Below are positions 24,591-34,896 of a stretch of 64,000 nt of DNA, piece by piece; the first letter of the stretch is position 1; every line of letters starts with the position of its first letter. The notes beneath the pieces are model-generated. The model made no database searches. It was given only the letters and a program-made list of their open reading frames with translations, and was not told where the DNA came from. The translations under genes were made by a program, and so were the position numbers. The DNA is from Blasia pusilla (lineage: Eukaryota > Marchantiophyta > Marchantiopsida > Blasiales): positions 29,326,001 through 29,390,000 of the forward strand of contig CM114271.1 of NCBI GenBank assembly GCA_050084515.1, read 5' to 3'.

Positions 24591-25225
24591 TGTCACATCT
24601 TATTTCGACGTAGGTAGAGTTCTATCTCGTCGACGTCATAGAGAGTCAGCAGGTTGTTTGGGTGTTACTTCATCTCAAGATGTCCAATGAGGTTGGCGAC
24701 AGGTCTGTTGTGTTGAGAACGTTGCTTACGGCGATTTCCCTATTTTGATTTTAGTCTGGCAGGTGACCTGGTGACTGAGTCAATGATCACCTAGTAACTT
24801 GTGCACACACGTTACCGTTGGTAGGGCTAGTTCTGAGGGAAGTGCCTTTTGGCTCTTCCCAAGGGTATAAGAGTGAGGAAGATGGCTTTCCCAAGCCATC
24901 TTTCTCACGTTGAGCTTTAGGAGCGCCTCTCTTGCATAGACAGATGTGGGTGTGTAGGAGTATAGGAGTTAGGGTGCTAGCATCCTGATTCCCTCATAGC
25001 GGAGGATGGATGTATTTTGATATGCCGATGTAGATTCATAAGTGGATATTTCGGTCGGGTGAACCATTTTTACTACTCTTGATTTTACATGAGAAAGATG
25101 CGAGGATGTAGGGGATTTGTTGTTTGCAGGTAGGCAAGCGAGTTGCCTCGGTGGGGAGCCCTTGGAGACGCTGGTTGATGTTTTTGTTGTCATTTTTCTG
25201 GTCGTTTAGGGTTTAGGGTTTAGGG
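24591..25225 (+). repeat. LTR-like 5' segment and leader start of Ty3 copy B
   Basis: The start TGTCACATCT matches 50125. TATAAGAG and the paired stem AAGATGGCTT/AAGCCATCTT (24879-24902) follow, then TTTGCAGGTAGGCAAGCGAG as in copy A. Three perfect TTTAGGG units sit at 25205-25225; copy A lacks them at the matching place. Confidence 0.65.
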
Positions 25226-27091
25226 TCATGCTCGGAAGCGCTGCTCATTTTTCTCATATTTTCATAGATAGAGGATTAGGATAGAGCACCAGCGGAGTGG
25301 TGGACAGGGTGCTCGAGTGTAGCACAAAGTGTAGCGTTGACGGGAGAACATCGAGAATAGTTGGGAATGTTGAAAGAGGAAAAGATAGGACTAGTTTTAG
25401 GTCTGGTAGCCACCTTGAGTTGGAGTGGGGTCATGGACACCTAGGTCGTTTGTAGGCGGCCTAGGAAGAGTTGCGAAGTGGGCGGCTAGGTTGTAAGGTT
25501 TAGGTTGCATAGGGTTGGGAGTTGCCACGGATGGAGGCACATAGGGATCCACAAAGCGAGAATGGAGGAGAGCTACAGAGCCAGGGAGGTCCGTCCGGGT
25601 AAACTCCTAGGGCCGTGGAAGGCCGCGGGTGCAGCTACGTTGAGCATAGGGACGCAGAACCTCCCCACTTATGTAGAGCAACTTCCGAGGAGAACCCAAG
25701 CTGCGAGTAAAGCTAGCCGGGAAAAAAATGAAATTGCCGCCTCCTGGGAGAAACCTTCGGTCAAATTTCCGGGTCACGTCTTCCCCTTTCCGGCAACTGG
25801 CTGGTCGTGAGATTAGATGTCAGAATTTGGCTATTTTCCGGGAGGATGTCGGCAAATTTTTTTCCATATGTAGGCAGCCGGAATATTGTTGGTAAGCATT
25901 TTCAGGGGGCCGAAGTCGTGCCGGGTTAGTATCCGACTGCCGGTAAACGGACACTACTATATCCGTTGGATCAGTCCGAGGAGGAGATGTAAGCCGTCCG
26001 ATTAAGGCTCCAATTTTGGGCAAGCCGCCTCCAACGGCTCAAGTGCTCCACATCCGAGGAGTCCAAAGACTCCAAAGTCCGAGACTCCAAGTTTGTCCGA
26101 CTCTCAAGGGGGCCGAGGGGGGTAGTGGGTTGGGTGGAGGTCGGGGTGCTCACTTCGTGTTGCTGCTGTGCGATTGATCCTCTTGTCGTTTCCTCTCTCG
26201 AGTGTGGACTCTTTGTGTTTCGTTCTTCGTTGCTCGTTTGTTTCCCCTCTCGAGAGTCTATTCTCGATTCTCTTGCTGTGTACTCGCGATTTCTCTGCTG
26301 TGAGATTATCAAGTCTCGACTTGTTCGTTTGAGTCTCAGCAGCTGTAGGAGGTTCTCGAAGTGAGAGGTGGAGGAATTTTTGTTTAGGAGTCGACCTGTT
26401 TACTCAAGACTGGCCATTCTGAACTTCTGAAGTCGAGGGGAGAATCATTGTCGTTGCATAGAGCTCGGCTCGTCTATCAACTTGTCACGATTCTAGCTAT
26501 GCGCGGTAGTAGTAGGTGTCTTCACTCTCGACGCTTGGTTTGCGGCTGACAGTTGGTGTGGACACTTGCTCTTGCCGGGCTGTGAGCTCGTGAATTTGGA
26601 CTCTCGGCTTTTGTGGCTATTTCTTGATTCTTGTCTAGCGTTGGTCCGGGCCTCTATGAAACGACTTTCGTTGCATCTCGCCATTTCCTAAACTCGTTGT
26701 AGTAGCCGTGAGCTTAGTTAACTCCCTCGGACGTTCTTTCCCATCTTTCGGCCCAATCTCTCAACCCGCAATCCCAAGACCCAACTCCGCATGTACAACG
26801 ATTGTGCAGATTGGTATGCCCTCCATATACTTGGTTTACACACGATCGGATCATTGTTTAGACACTTTTCTGTTTTTCATTGCTTCATTCACCGGTTTTA
26901 GACCTGTATTTGTTGTCCTTCCGCAACTCCCTTCGCTTTGCACTTGCGCATTGTATCACTTTCCTTCTTGAAAATAGGGTATCAATTTTTGTTTAGGGGT
27001 GGGAACTTTGGCTTAAAGGTCTTAAGCCTTACTTGTACTACACTAGATTAGGTTGTCCCTTGTTTTCTTGGACATCGATTGTGTCTCATAG

Positions 27092-29344
27092 ATGGCTAAG
27101 AGACAGCGAACTATGAGCGAGATGTTAAACAAAGAGGTAGGCCATGACCTTCCAGAGGATAGAAGTTGCTCAGAGTCATCAGATGGACAGGAAGTTAACA
27201 AATCATGCTCTCCTTCTGAAGCCCAGATTGAGAAGAATCCATTGGCTTGGAAGGATGTCTGGTACTCCTTATTTGATTGGATAGAGTTCCATGTAGAATC
27301 CAGTAGAATATTTTGTAAAGTTTGTAGAAAGGGGAAGGGCAAGAATTCTTTCGCAAGAGACGGTGCTATAAACTGTAAGGTTTCAGCCTTCACTGATCAT
27401 GGTAAATCTAATGAGCACATGAAGCTTTCTTGGGCTGCTAATGTAGGAAACAAGTCCATGGCCAAGGCCATTGCCACTTCTAATCGTACTTGTGACACTG
27501 CCTTATTGACATTGTTTGAATGTGCTTATTTTATTGCGAAGGAATCAATGGCTTTTTCCAAATTTACGAACCTGTGTAAGTTGCTGCTGTCGGTAAATGC
27601 ACCCATTACTCGAGATTTGTACCAAGATGAGAAGAGTTATGTACATATATGTTACTACATTAGTGAGGTTTTGCATAGAAGAACTCTTTTAAAAGTACAA
27701 CAATCTTCTTTCTTTGGGATAGTAATAGATGAGTCTACTGATATTTCAGTAACGGGTCATCTGGTGGTATTTGCAACTTACTTACAAGAGGGGCAAGTGG
27801 AGAATTCTTTTCTAGGATTGCTGCAATGTCCAGGGAAGTGTTCTAATGCAATTACCAACAATCTTATAGAGTTGATCAAGGACTCTGGACTAGATAGTTC
27901 TAAAATGGTAGCTTTTGGATCAGACGGAGCCTCCACAATGGTAGGTGGTCAGAATGGAGTAGCAAGTCAATTGAAGCAGAAGGTAAACCCTTTTTTGCTC
28001 TCTGTACATTGCGCTGCACATAGGACCAACCTTGCTGCTTTGACAGCAGCCAAAGGACCAGGGTGTAAAGATGTATCTATAGAAATAGACTCTCTCTTGA
28101 ATGCTATAGCTAGATATTTTAGGAAATCTTCAAAGAGGAAGTGTGGGCTTGCTGCTTTGCAGGAGAAGTTGAATGATTCTCAAAGAGTGATGAAAAGATA
28201 TCACAAAATTTGTTGGTTGTCACGATGGCAAGCCGTGACTACTTTGTGTGACTCGTTAGAGTCTGTCCTCATATATTTTAGGGATATTCCCCACTCCGAA
28301 GATGATGGTAATGCTGCTAATATGTACAACAAGTTAAGATCATTTGAAATGATCTATCAGTTGTACTTCTTGGCAGATATCTTGTTTATACTTGCTAACT
28401 TGAGTAAGGTATTCCAATATAAGTTTGTAGATGTTAGTACCATTGGTAGTATTGTGAATTCTGAGGTAGCCTCTATTACAATGAACTTTGTGATGGAGAA
28501 TCATAACTTGAATGCTTCTACATTCTCTGAGGCAACAGGTTATCATCTCTTACTTGATTTTGGACCCCCTAGAGGATATTTAAAACGATTGCAATCTGAG
28601 ATTAGGGGTAGAAAGTACCACAACATTGAAATGTTGAGGGATCATACTGGAAAGGATTTGCACGCTGCTCTAACTTTCCAGAAGAGTTATGCTGAGAATG
28701 TATGTGCGGCCTTACATGATCGATTCAGGGACAATAATCTGATTGGTGCAATGAGGATTATGAATTCTCTACATATGCCCTCTAGGCTAGTAGGGTTGAA
28801 CAGTTGGGGTTGTAAGGATGTAGATGATCTCTGTGCACATTTTGGAAGGGATGCTCCTCTCAGGGGTCATCTGCAACCTGTTGTTGTGAACTCAGGAGTT
28901 GTGAAACTAGAGTTTCAGTCATTTAAGCTCATGGCCTCAACAAAATGGAAAGACAAGAACTTTCGAGATCTCTGGACAATGGTAAGTTGGAGCCCATCCT
29001 TGCAATGTAAGTTCTCAAATTTGCTGGTATTAGCCAACATTGCTAGGGTGCAATGCGTGAGTACTTCGATTTGTGAGAGAGCATTCTCTGTGCAGAATAT
29101 GATAAAGACAAAGTGTCGAAATAGATTATTGAGTAAGCATTTAGATGTTGTTCTTAGGATAGCCTTGGACGGGAAGATTGTTGACTATGAGGATCTATTG
29201 GTTGAATCGGTAGTGCTTTGGAAAAACTCTGCACACTTTAGGTATGTGTATGCTAACCCAGAGAGATATGTGAATGATGTGGACACCATAGTAGAGGCTG
29301 CAATTGTAGAAGATTCTCCAAGTGCACCAGTTTCAGATGTTTAG
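27092..29344 (+). CDS. hAT-family transposase, intact (BED-like finger, DUF4371-like core)
   Basis: This 750-aa protein would cut and paste its element. An acidic N-terminus (1-45) leads into a BED/TTF-type finger, C75-x2-C78...H103-x5-H109. The RNase H-like core follows: FFGIVIDESTDIS with D213, FGSDGASTMVGGQNGV with D278, then the inserted helical region and LSRWQAV. The C-terminal dimerisation block has STSICERAFSVQNM with E662 and KTKCRNRL. D213, D278 and E662 fit the hAT DDE triad. Length and order match full-length members related to ZNF862/KIAA1586-like proteins. The start is ATG AAG-context MAKRQRTM, conserved in position in unit 2. With all catalytic positions present and no stops, it may be active or a domesticated host gene; nothing here separates these. 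Confidence 0.9.
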   Translation: MAKRQRTMSEMLNKEVGHDLPEDRSCSESSDGQEVNKSCSPSEAQIEKNPLAWKDVWYSLFDWIEFHVESSRIFCKVCRKGKGKNSFARDGAINCKVSAFTDHGKSNEHMKLSWAANVGNKSMAKAIATSNRTCDTALLTLFECAYFIAKESMAFSKFTNLCKLLLSVNAPITRDLYQDEKSYVHICYYISEVLHRRTLLKVQQSSFFGIVIDESTDISVTGHLVVFATYLQEGQVENSFLGLLQCPGKCSNAITNNLIELIKDSGLDSSKMVAFGSDGASTMVGGQNGVASQLKQKVNPFLLSVHCAAHRTNLAALTAAKGPGCKDVSIEIDSLLNAIARYFRKSSKRKCGLAALQEKLNDSQRVMKRYHKICWLSRWQAVTTLCDSLESVLIYFRDIPHSEDDGNAANMYNKLRSFEMIYQLYFLADILFILANLSKVFQYKFVDVSTIGSIVNSEVASITMNFVMENHNLNASTFSEATGYHLLLDFGPPRGYLKRLQSEIRGRKYHNIEMLRDHTGKDLHAALTFQKSYAENVCAALHDRFRDNNLIGAMRIMNSLHMPSRLVGLNSWGCKDVDDLCAHFGRDAPLRGHLQPVVVNSGVVKLEFQSFKLMASTKWKDKNFRDLWTMVSWSPSLQCKFSNLLVLANIARVQCVSTSICERAFSVQNMIKTKCRNRLLSKHLDVVLRIALDGKIVDYEDLLVESVVLWKNSAHFRYVYANPERYVNDVDTIVEAAIVEDSPSAPVSDV

Positions 29345-29380
29345 TAGGTAGGGAGGGAGGGAGAGGTGAGAAGGTAGGGT

Positions 29381-29437
29381 CCCTTTTGTAGTACATGAAA
29401 GGTTTTGTGATAAAACCTTTCATGTACTATGAAGGGG
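29381..29437 (+). promoter_or_regulatory. Long 3' stem-loop after the hAT transposase, unit 1
   Basis: AGTACATGAAAGGTTTT (29390-29406) pairs perfectly with 29412-29428 around a 5-nt loop. The stem extends outward to 29381/29437 if G-U pairs are allowed, which works only for plus-strand RNA. It lies 37 nt after the stop codon. The unit 2 counterpart is at 34348-34404. Confidence 0.7.
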
Positions 29438-29441
29438 TTGG

Positions 29442-29601
29442 ATCCTTGGTTCCCAAATGGTGGGAAGCCTGGCCATGTTCAATTCCGGCCAAGGATGTGA
29501 AATTGTGAATGTGGGATAGAAGGAGTGAGGACCTGAGAAACTTGGATGATCCTTGGCTCCCAAGTGGTGGGAGGCTTGCCAGGTTCAAATCCTACCAAGG
29601 A
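29442..29601 (+). repeat. Two tRNA-like 55-bp repeats, unit 1
   Basis: Repeats at 29442-29496 and 29549-29601 each open with (A)TCCTTGG and close with CCAAGGA(T), a 7-8 bp acceptor-like stem. Each has a TTGG(T/C)TCCCAA-TGG stretch resembling an A box and a GTTCAANTC B box (GWTCRANNC). They are too short for a cloverleaf, since no anticodon arm is evident. They are either tRNA-derived or paired subterminal repeats used by the transposase. Confidence 0.5.
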
Positions 29602-29955
29602 AGTTTTAAGAAGAGAGGTAAGATTTTTTAGATGAGGGTAGAATTCTAAAGACTTTGAGAAGTTTGGGCTTAAGAGAGGATTGTGGACTTTGGAGAGGAT
29701 TGTTGCACAATGAAGTTCCTAGAGAAAACTTTTCGCGGCTATATTAAGAGTTTTCCGGATATTTACCGGGGCCTTTCAAATGAATAGGAAACTTGCCGTT
29801 TAAATATTGAAATATTCAGAAATTTTTTGTAGCAGGATTAAATCATCAAAAATTTACTGCCTACTTCCAAAACAGCCAATTATTACCGAACGAAATTTCC
29901 AAAAATCCGACCTCGGACATCAAAGACCGATAACTCACTGCTTCCTGGAGAAAAA

Positions 29956-29969
29956 CTCCCCGGACCCTG
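29956..29969 (+). repeat. hAT unit end motif CTCCCCGGACCCTG
   Basis: This 14-mer, preceded by at least four A residues, occurs three times: here, at 35231-35244 (end of unit 2) and at 52705-52718. Weaker shared sequence upstream of each supports a common element end. Confidence 0.6.
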
Positions 29970-30469
29970 ATGTAGAGATGCAGAGGCTAAGAGGGTTGTA
30001 GCAACGTCCGAGGAGAACCGAGGCTGCGAGTAGAGCTGGCCGACTGGAATTGGAAATTACCGACTGGAATTGGAAATTACCAGCAGCATTTCCGAGGGTT
30101 GCCTACCTTCTTCCGAAAAGTGGCTGGCTGCGTTATTATCTCCCGGATGTTTGTTGGTTACAGGGAGAATCTGGTCGGTAAATGTCCGTTCCCGGGAGGT
30201 ATTGCCGGAATAGTACTGTTTTGCATTTTTGACTAGCCGGATTATCACCGGGGTACTAACCGAGCGTCGGCAAATTGAGAAGATGGGAGGGCAAGGTGGA
30301 AGCTTTTGAATGGACCCTGACCACTTCGTGACGTCCGTTAGATTCTTTCTGGGCGTTTTAAGCCGTCCGCTCTAGGCCAAGCCGCTTGTGGGGTAGTGAT
30401 GCGAGGTAGTGATGTCCAGATGCATATCCGGAATCCGGATTCCAGAATCCGGAGGGTCCGAGACTCCAA

Positions 30470-31465
30470 GGTGGTAGTGGGTCTAGTGAAACCGAGGGGT
30501 GCCATTTCCCTCTCAGGATTCTCAGCCCGCGCTTGAGTCTCAACTCTCTAGTTCTCTCTACGATTGTCTCATCGCTTCGTGACATCGTCTCTTCGTGACA
30601 TCGTCGCTTCGTCTCGTTGCTTCGTCTCGTTTCTTTCTTGCTCTCACTTTGTGCAAGACAGTGCAGCAGCAGCGGCTCTTCGGGACCCTTGTGTGAGACA
30701 GTGAGAAGTTGATCTCGTGTGACTCTCGACTTTCGACTGTCAACTTTCGCAGCTCGCTCTGTCCGGACTCTTGGTCTTATTGTGGAAGATATTGCGGCAC
30801 TACGGGGGACTCTCGAGTTGAGTCTCGACTTTCATTTTGAGGCACTACGGCAGCGCGGCTATAGCTCTCGCTCTGTGTCTGGAGTCTCGCTATGTGGCTG
30901 CGACTCTCGACTCTTGCTCTGCAGCTCGGACTTGTCAATGAATGACTACTGTGGTCAGTGGGTCGAGTGAAGCTGAGGGATGCCATTTCCCTCTCAGGAT
31001 TCTCAGCCCGCGCGTCTCGAGTCTCCACTATCATCTCTTTGTCTCGTCGCTTCGTGACATTGTCTCGTTTCTTTGTTGCTCTCACATTGTGCGAAACAGT
31101 GTGGCAGCAACGTCTCTTCATCTCGTCTCTTTGTTGTTCACATTGTGCGAGATAGTGCTGCAGCAGCGGCTCTACAAAACACGGGTGTGAGAAAGTGGGA
31201 AGTTGAGAACGTGTGACTCTCTCGACTTTCGACCGTCAACTCTCGCAGCTCGCTCTGTCCGGACTCTTGGTCTTGTTTTGTGCAAGATAGTGCGGCACTA
31301 CGGGGGACTCTCCCAGCTCGCTCTTTCCGGACTCTTGCTCTTGTTGTGCAAGATAGTGCGGCACTACGGGGGACTCTCAAGTTGAGTCTCGACTTTCATT
31401 TTGAGGCACTACGGCTGCGCGGTTGTAGCTCTCGCTCTGTGTCTCGCTCAGAGTCTTGCTATGTC
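30470..31465 (+). repeat. Tandemly duplicated 5' region of hAT unit 2
   Basis: TGCCATTTCCCTCTCAGGAT recurs about 480 bp apart (about 30506 and 30988). TTTCATTTTGAGGCACTACG recurs about 565 bp apart (about 30830 and 31395). Inside the second copy, GATAGTGCGGCACTACGGGG occurs twice about 68 bp apart. The stretch precedes the transposase by about 600 bp and may hold promoter or transposase-binding repeats. Confidence 0.6.
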
Positions 31466-32059
31466 GACTCTGTTGACGCTTTCTTTCCTTTCATGACTAG
31501 CCCGCTACAATGCTGTTGCGTATCAACGACGAATCTCGCTGCATTGAAACAGTGGAGTAGCCGCAGCACCTGAGATTCGGATCTCTCTCGAACGCTGTGA
31601 AATTTGCTCTTCCTAGAAATCTGTATTCAGCTCCGTAGTCTGTCAAGGATCCGATTTGTCTGTCTGCTCGGCAATCTTCTGATTTTTCTGTCGAGCCACT
31701 TCCGGTTGTACAACATTTTTGCACATTAGTCAGGCCTTTGGATAATCCATTTCAACGAGAGTATTACAGTACTCACGATCTCCTTTAGCATGCTATGTGT
31801 TAAGACAGAATTTAGAACTTGACAGGTTTCTTATCACAATTTCTGAGGCTTTCGATTTGCTCTTTTACAGGCTTTAGAATTTGAGTTGATGCCCTTCTTT
31901 CCTCTTCGTTATTGTTTACTTTTCGTGATTGCAAACAGACTTTTGTTTTCGGGTAAGGGTGGGAACTTGTGACTTAAAAAGGTCTTAAAGTTCCTTGACC
32001 TAAACTACACTAGGTCAATTCCAACCTCTATCTGCTTGGATATTATTGTTCTGTCATAG

Positions 32060-34315
32060 ATGGCTTAGAGACAGCGAACTATGAGCAAGATGTTAAACAA
32101 AGAAGTAAGCCAAGATTTTCCAGAGGACAGAAGTCGGTCAGGTTCAGGATCATCGGATGGGTAGGAAAATGAAAAATCTAGTGCTCCTTCTGGAAGTCAA
32201 GTCGAGAAGAATCGATTGGCTTGGAAGGATGTATGGTACACGTTATTTGATTGGATAGAATTTCATGTAGAATCCGGTAGAATATTTTGCAAAGTTTGTA
32301 AACAGGGGAAGGGCAAGAATTCCTTTGCAAGAGATGGTGCCATAAACTGTAAGGTTTCGGCCTTTACAGATCATGGTAAATCTAATGAACATGTGAAGCT
32401 TTCTTGGGTTGCAAATATAGGAAACAAGTCCATGGTCAAGGCCATTGCCACTACTAATAGGACCTATGACACTGCTTTGTTGACTTTGTTTAAGTGCGCA
32501 TATTTTATTGCGAAGGAAGCCATGGCTTTTGCCAAATTTCCGAATCTGTGTAAGTTGCTTCTTTCTGTGAATGCACCAATTACCCGAGATTTATACCAGA
32601 ATGAGAAGAGTGGTGCTGAAATGTGTTATTATATTAGTCAAGTGCTATATAGAAGAACCCTTCTGAGAGTGCAACAATCCCCTTTTTTTGGGATCATGAT
32701 TGATGAGTCTACTGATATTTCAGTAACGGGTCATCTTGTAGTATTTGCAACATACATACAAGAGGGGCAAGTGGAGAATTCTTATCTAGGATTGCTGCAG
32801 TGTCCAGAGAAGTGTTCCAATTCAATTACTAACCATCTTATAGAGTTGATCAAGGATTGTGGACTAGATAGTTCTAAGATGGTGGCTTTTGGATCAGATG
32901 GAGCCTCCACTATGGTAGGTAGTCAAAATGGAGTAGCTTCTCAGTTGAAGAAAAAGGTGAATCCTTTTCTGCTGTCTGTGCATTGCGTTGCGCATAGAAC
33001 TAACTTAGCTGCTTTGACAGCAGCCAAAGGAGTAGGGTGCAAAGATGTATCTATAGAAATAGATTCTATCTTGAATACTATAGCTGGATACTTTAGAAGG
33101 TCTTCAAAGAGGAAGTGTGGTCTTGCAGCTTTGCAGGAGAAGTTGAATGATTCTCAAAGGGTCATGAAAAGATATCATAAAATTCGTTGGTTGTCGCGAT
33201 GGCAATCCGTGACTACTTTGTGTGATTCATTAGAGTCTGTCCTTACATACTTCAGGATATTCCCGTCAAGAGGCGATGGTAATGCTGCTAATATGTACAA
33301 CAAGTTGAGATCATTTCAAATGATCTACCAGTTGTATTTTTGGGCAGACATTTTGTGTATACTTGCTAACTTGAGTAAGGTTTTCCAGTACAAGTTTGTA
33401 GATGTTAGTACCATTGGTAGTATTGTGAATTCTAAAATTGCCTCTATTACAATGAACTTTGTGATGGAGAGTCATGACTTGAATGCTTCTACATTCTCGG
33501 AGGCAACATGTTACCATCTCTTACCTGATTTTGGACCCCCTGGTGGTTATTTAAAACGATTGCAATCTGAGATCAAGGGTAGAAAGTATCATAGTATTGA
33601 AATGTTGAGGGATCCTAGTGGAAAGGATTTACTTGTTGCTCTAACTTTCCAGAAAAGTTATGTTGAGAATGTATGTGCGGCCTTACAAGATCGATTCAGG
33701 GACAATAATTTGATAGGTGCAATGAGGAATTTGAATGCTCTACATATGCCCTCAAGGCTTGTGGGGTTGAATAGTTGGGGTTGCAAGGATGTTGATGATC
33801 TTTGTACACATTTTGGAAGAGATTCTCCTATGAGGGGTCAATTGCAACCTGTTGTTGTGAATCCAACAGCAATAAAACTAGAGTTTCAGTCATTTAAGCT
33901 CATGGCCACGACAGAATGGAAAGACAGGAACTTTCGAGATCTGTGGGCAATGGTAAGTTGGAGTCCATCCTTGCAATGTAAGTTCTCAAATTTGCTTATA
34001 TTAGCTAACATTGCTAGGGTACAATGTGTGAGTACTGCAATTTGTGAGAGAGCTTTCTCTGTGCAGAATATGATTAAGACAAAGTGTCGTAATAGATTAA
34101 CGACTAAGCATTTAGATGATGTTCTAAGGATAGCATTGGAGGGGAAGATTGTTGACTATGAGGATCTTTTGGTCGAATCGGTACTGCTTTGGAAAAATTC
34201 TGCACACTTTAGATATGTGTATTCTAATCCTGAGAAATACGTGAATGACGTGGACACTCCAATAGAGGCTCCAAGTATAGAAGATTGTCCAAGTGCACCA
34301 ATTTCAGATGTTTAG
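32060..34315 (+). pseudogene. hAT-family transposase, unit 2, with two early stop codons
   Basis: This is a close homologue of 27092-29344 along its whole length. The ATG at 32060 is followed by in-frame TAG at 32066-32068 (AAG in unit 1) and TAG at 32162-32164 (CAG in unit 1). Past these, about 700 codons are open to the stop at 34315. The finger (CKVC...HGKSNEH), IDESTDIS, GSDGASTM and ICERAFSVQ are all kept, so the catalytic triad is present. No in-frame ATG precedes the finger after the second stop. Either it was silenced recently, or translation starts elsewhere or after splicing. Confidence 0.85.
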
Positions 34316-34347
34316 TAGGTGGGGATGGAGGGATGAGAGGTTAGGGT

Positions 34348-34404
34348 CCCTTTTCTAGTACATTAAAGGTTTTGTGTGAAAACCTTTAATGTACTATGAA
34401 GGGG
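34348..34404 (+). promoter_or_regulatory. Long 3' stem-loop after the hAT transposase, unit 2
   Basis: AGTACATTAAAGGTTTT (34357-34373) pairs perfectly with 34379-34395. Compared with unit 1, one G-C pair is replaced by T-A on both arms. The outer pairing to 34348/34404 uses G-U pairs and has one C-U mismatch. Confidence 0.7.
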
Positions 34405-34408
34405 TTGG

Positions 34409-34583
34409 ATCCTTGGTTCCCAATTGGTGGGAAGCCTGGCCAGGTTCAATTCCTGCCAAGGATGTGAATGTGGGATATAGGGGGAGTGAAGACAGGAGTA
34501 CCGGGACTTAAGAAAAATGTCAAATGGATGATCCTTGGCTCCCAAGTGGTGGGAGGCTTGCCAGGTTCAAACCATGCCAAGGA
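34409..34583 (+). repeat. Two tRNA-like 55-bp repeats, unit 2
   Basis: Repeats at 34409-34463 and 34531-34583 match those of unit 1 in order and spacing. All four copies in the window keep a B-box-like GWTCRANNC (GTTCAATTC, GTTCAAACC here) and the TCCTTGG/CCAAGGA ends. Confidence 0.5.
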
Positions 34584-34791
34584 AGAAAGTTGAGATGGTG
34601 ACTTTGGAGAGTTAGGATGTTTGGTTGGTAAAGTTTCTATAGCATCCAAGTTATGCAGAGGAAAAAAATTCATTATTATCTTCCATTACTATCTTCCATT
34701 ACCGATTAAAATCTGTAAGTTGTGCTTCAGACTCCTGGTATGCCAATGTCAAAGAAGAAATTCATTACTTTTTGCTTGTGCTCTCATGTAG

Positions 34792-34896
34792 GATGCAAAT
34801 AAACAGTCACACAGGGGTTTCGGCTTTGTAACCTTTTCTGATGAAGGTGCTGCTGAACGTGTTGCTCTCCGCACACACGAGCTTCTTGGTCATCAG
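34792..34896 (+). pseudogene. Isolated RRM-domain exon captured in hAT unit 2
   Basis: The exon is 105 nt, 35 codons, fully open, flanked by a pyrimidine-rich TTTTTGCTTGTGCTCTCATGTAG acceptor region (exon starts 34792) and a CAG/GT donor (exon ends 34896). The peptide includes HRGFGFVTFSDEGAAERV then THELLGHQ. RGFGFVTF is a canonical RNP1 motif and the rest fits the helix and last strand of an RRM, so the parent is an RNA-binding protein of the hnRNP-like type. No other RRM exon is nearby and unit 1 lacks it. The segment lies between two identical 28-bp copies (34688-34715 and 35148-35175). I infer capture of a host gene piece by the transposon. Confidence 0.7.

Larger units (their letters stand above)
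25618..29969 (+). mobile_element. hAT-like transposon unit 1
   Basis: The unit has a GC-rich, CCGAGACTCCAAG-containing 5' region, an intact transposase ORF (27092-29344), a 3' hairpin (29381-29437), two tRNA-like repeats, and the end motif AAAAACTCCCCGGACCCTG (to 29969). Unit 2 follows directly. A degenerate copy of the end motif (AAACTCCTAGGGCCGTG, about 25600-25616) precedes the unit. hAT elements often begin CAGGG, which is the reverse complement of this end. A clean matching 5' terminal repeat was not found. Confidence 0.55.

Noticed and set aside
25671-29977. ATGTAGAG at 25671 and at 29970 as an 8-bp target duplication of hAT unit 1
   Set aside because: Alignment of the two units shows the 25671 copy is homologous to a different place (about 29993), so the match is probably chance.
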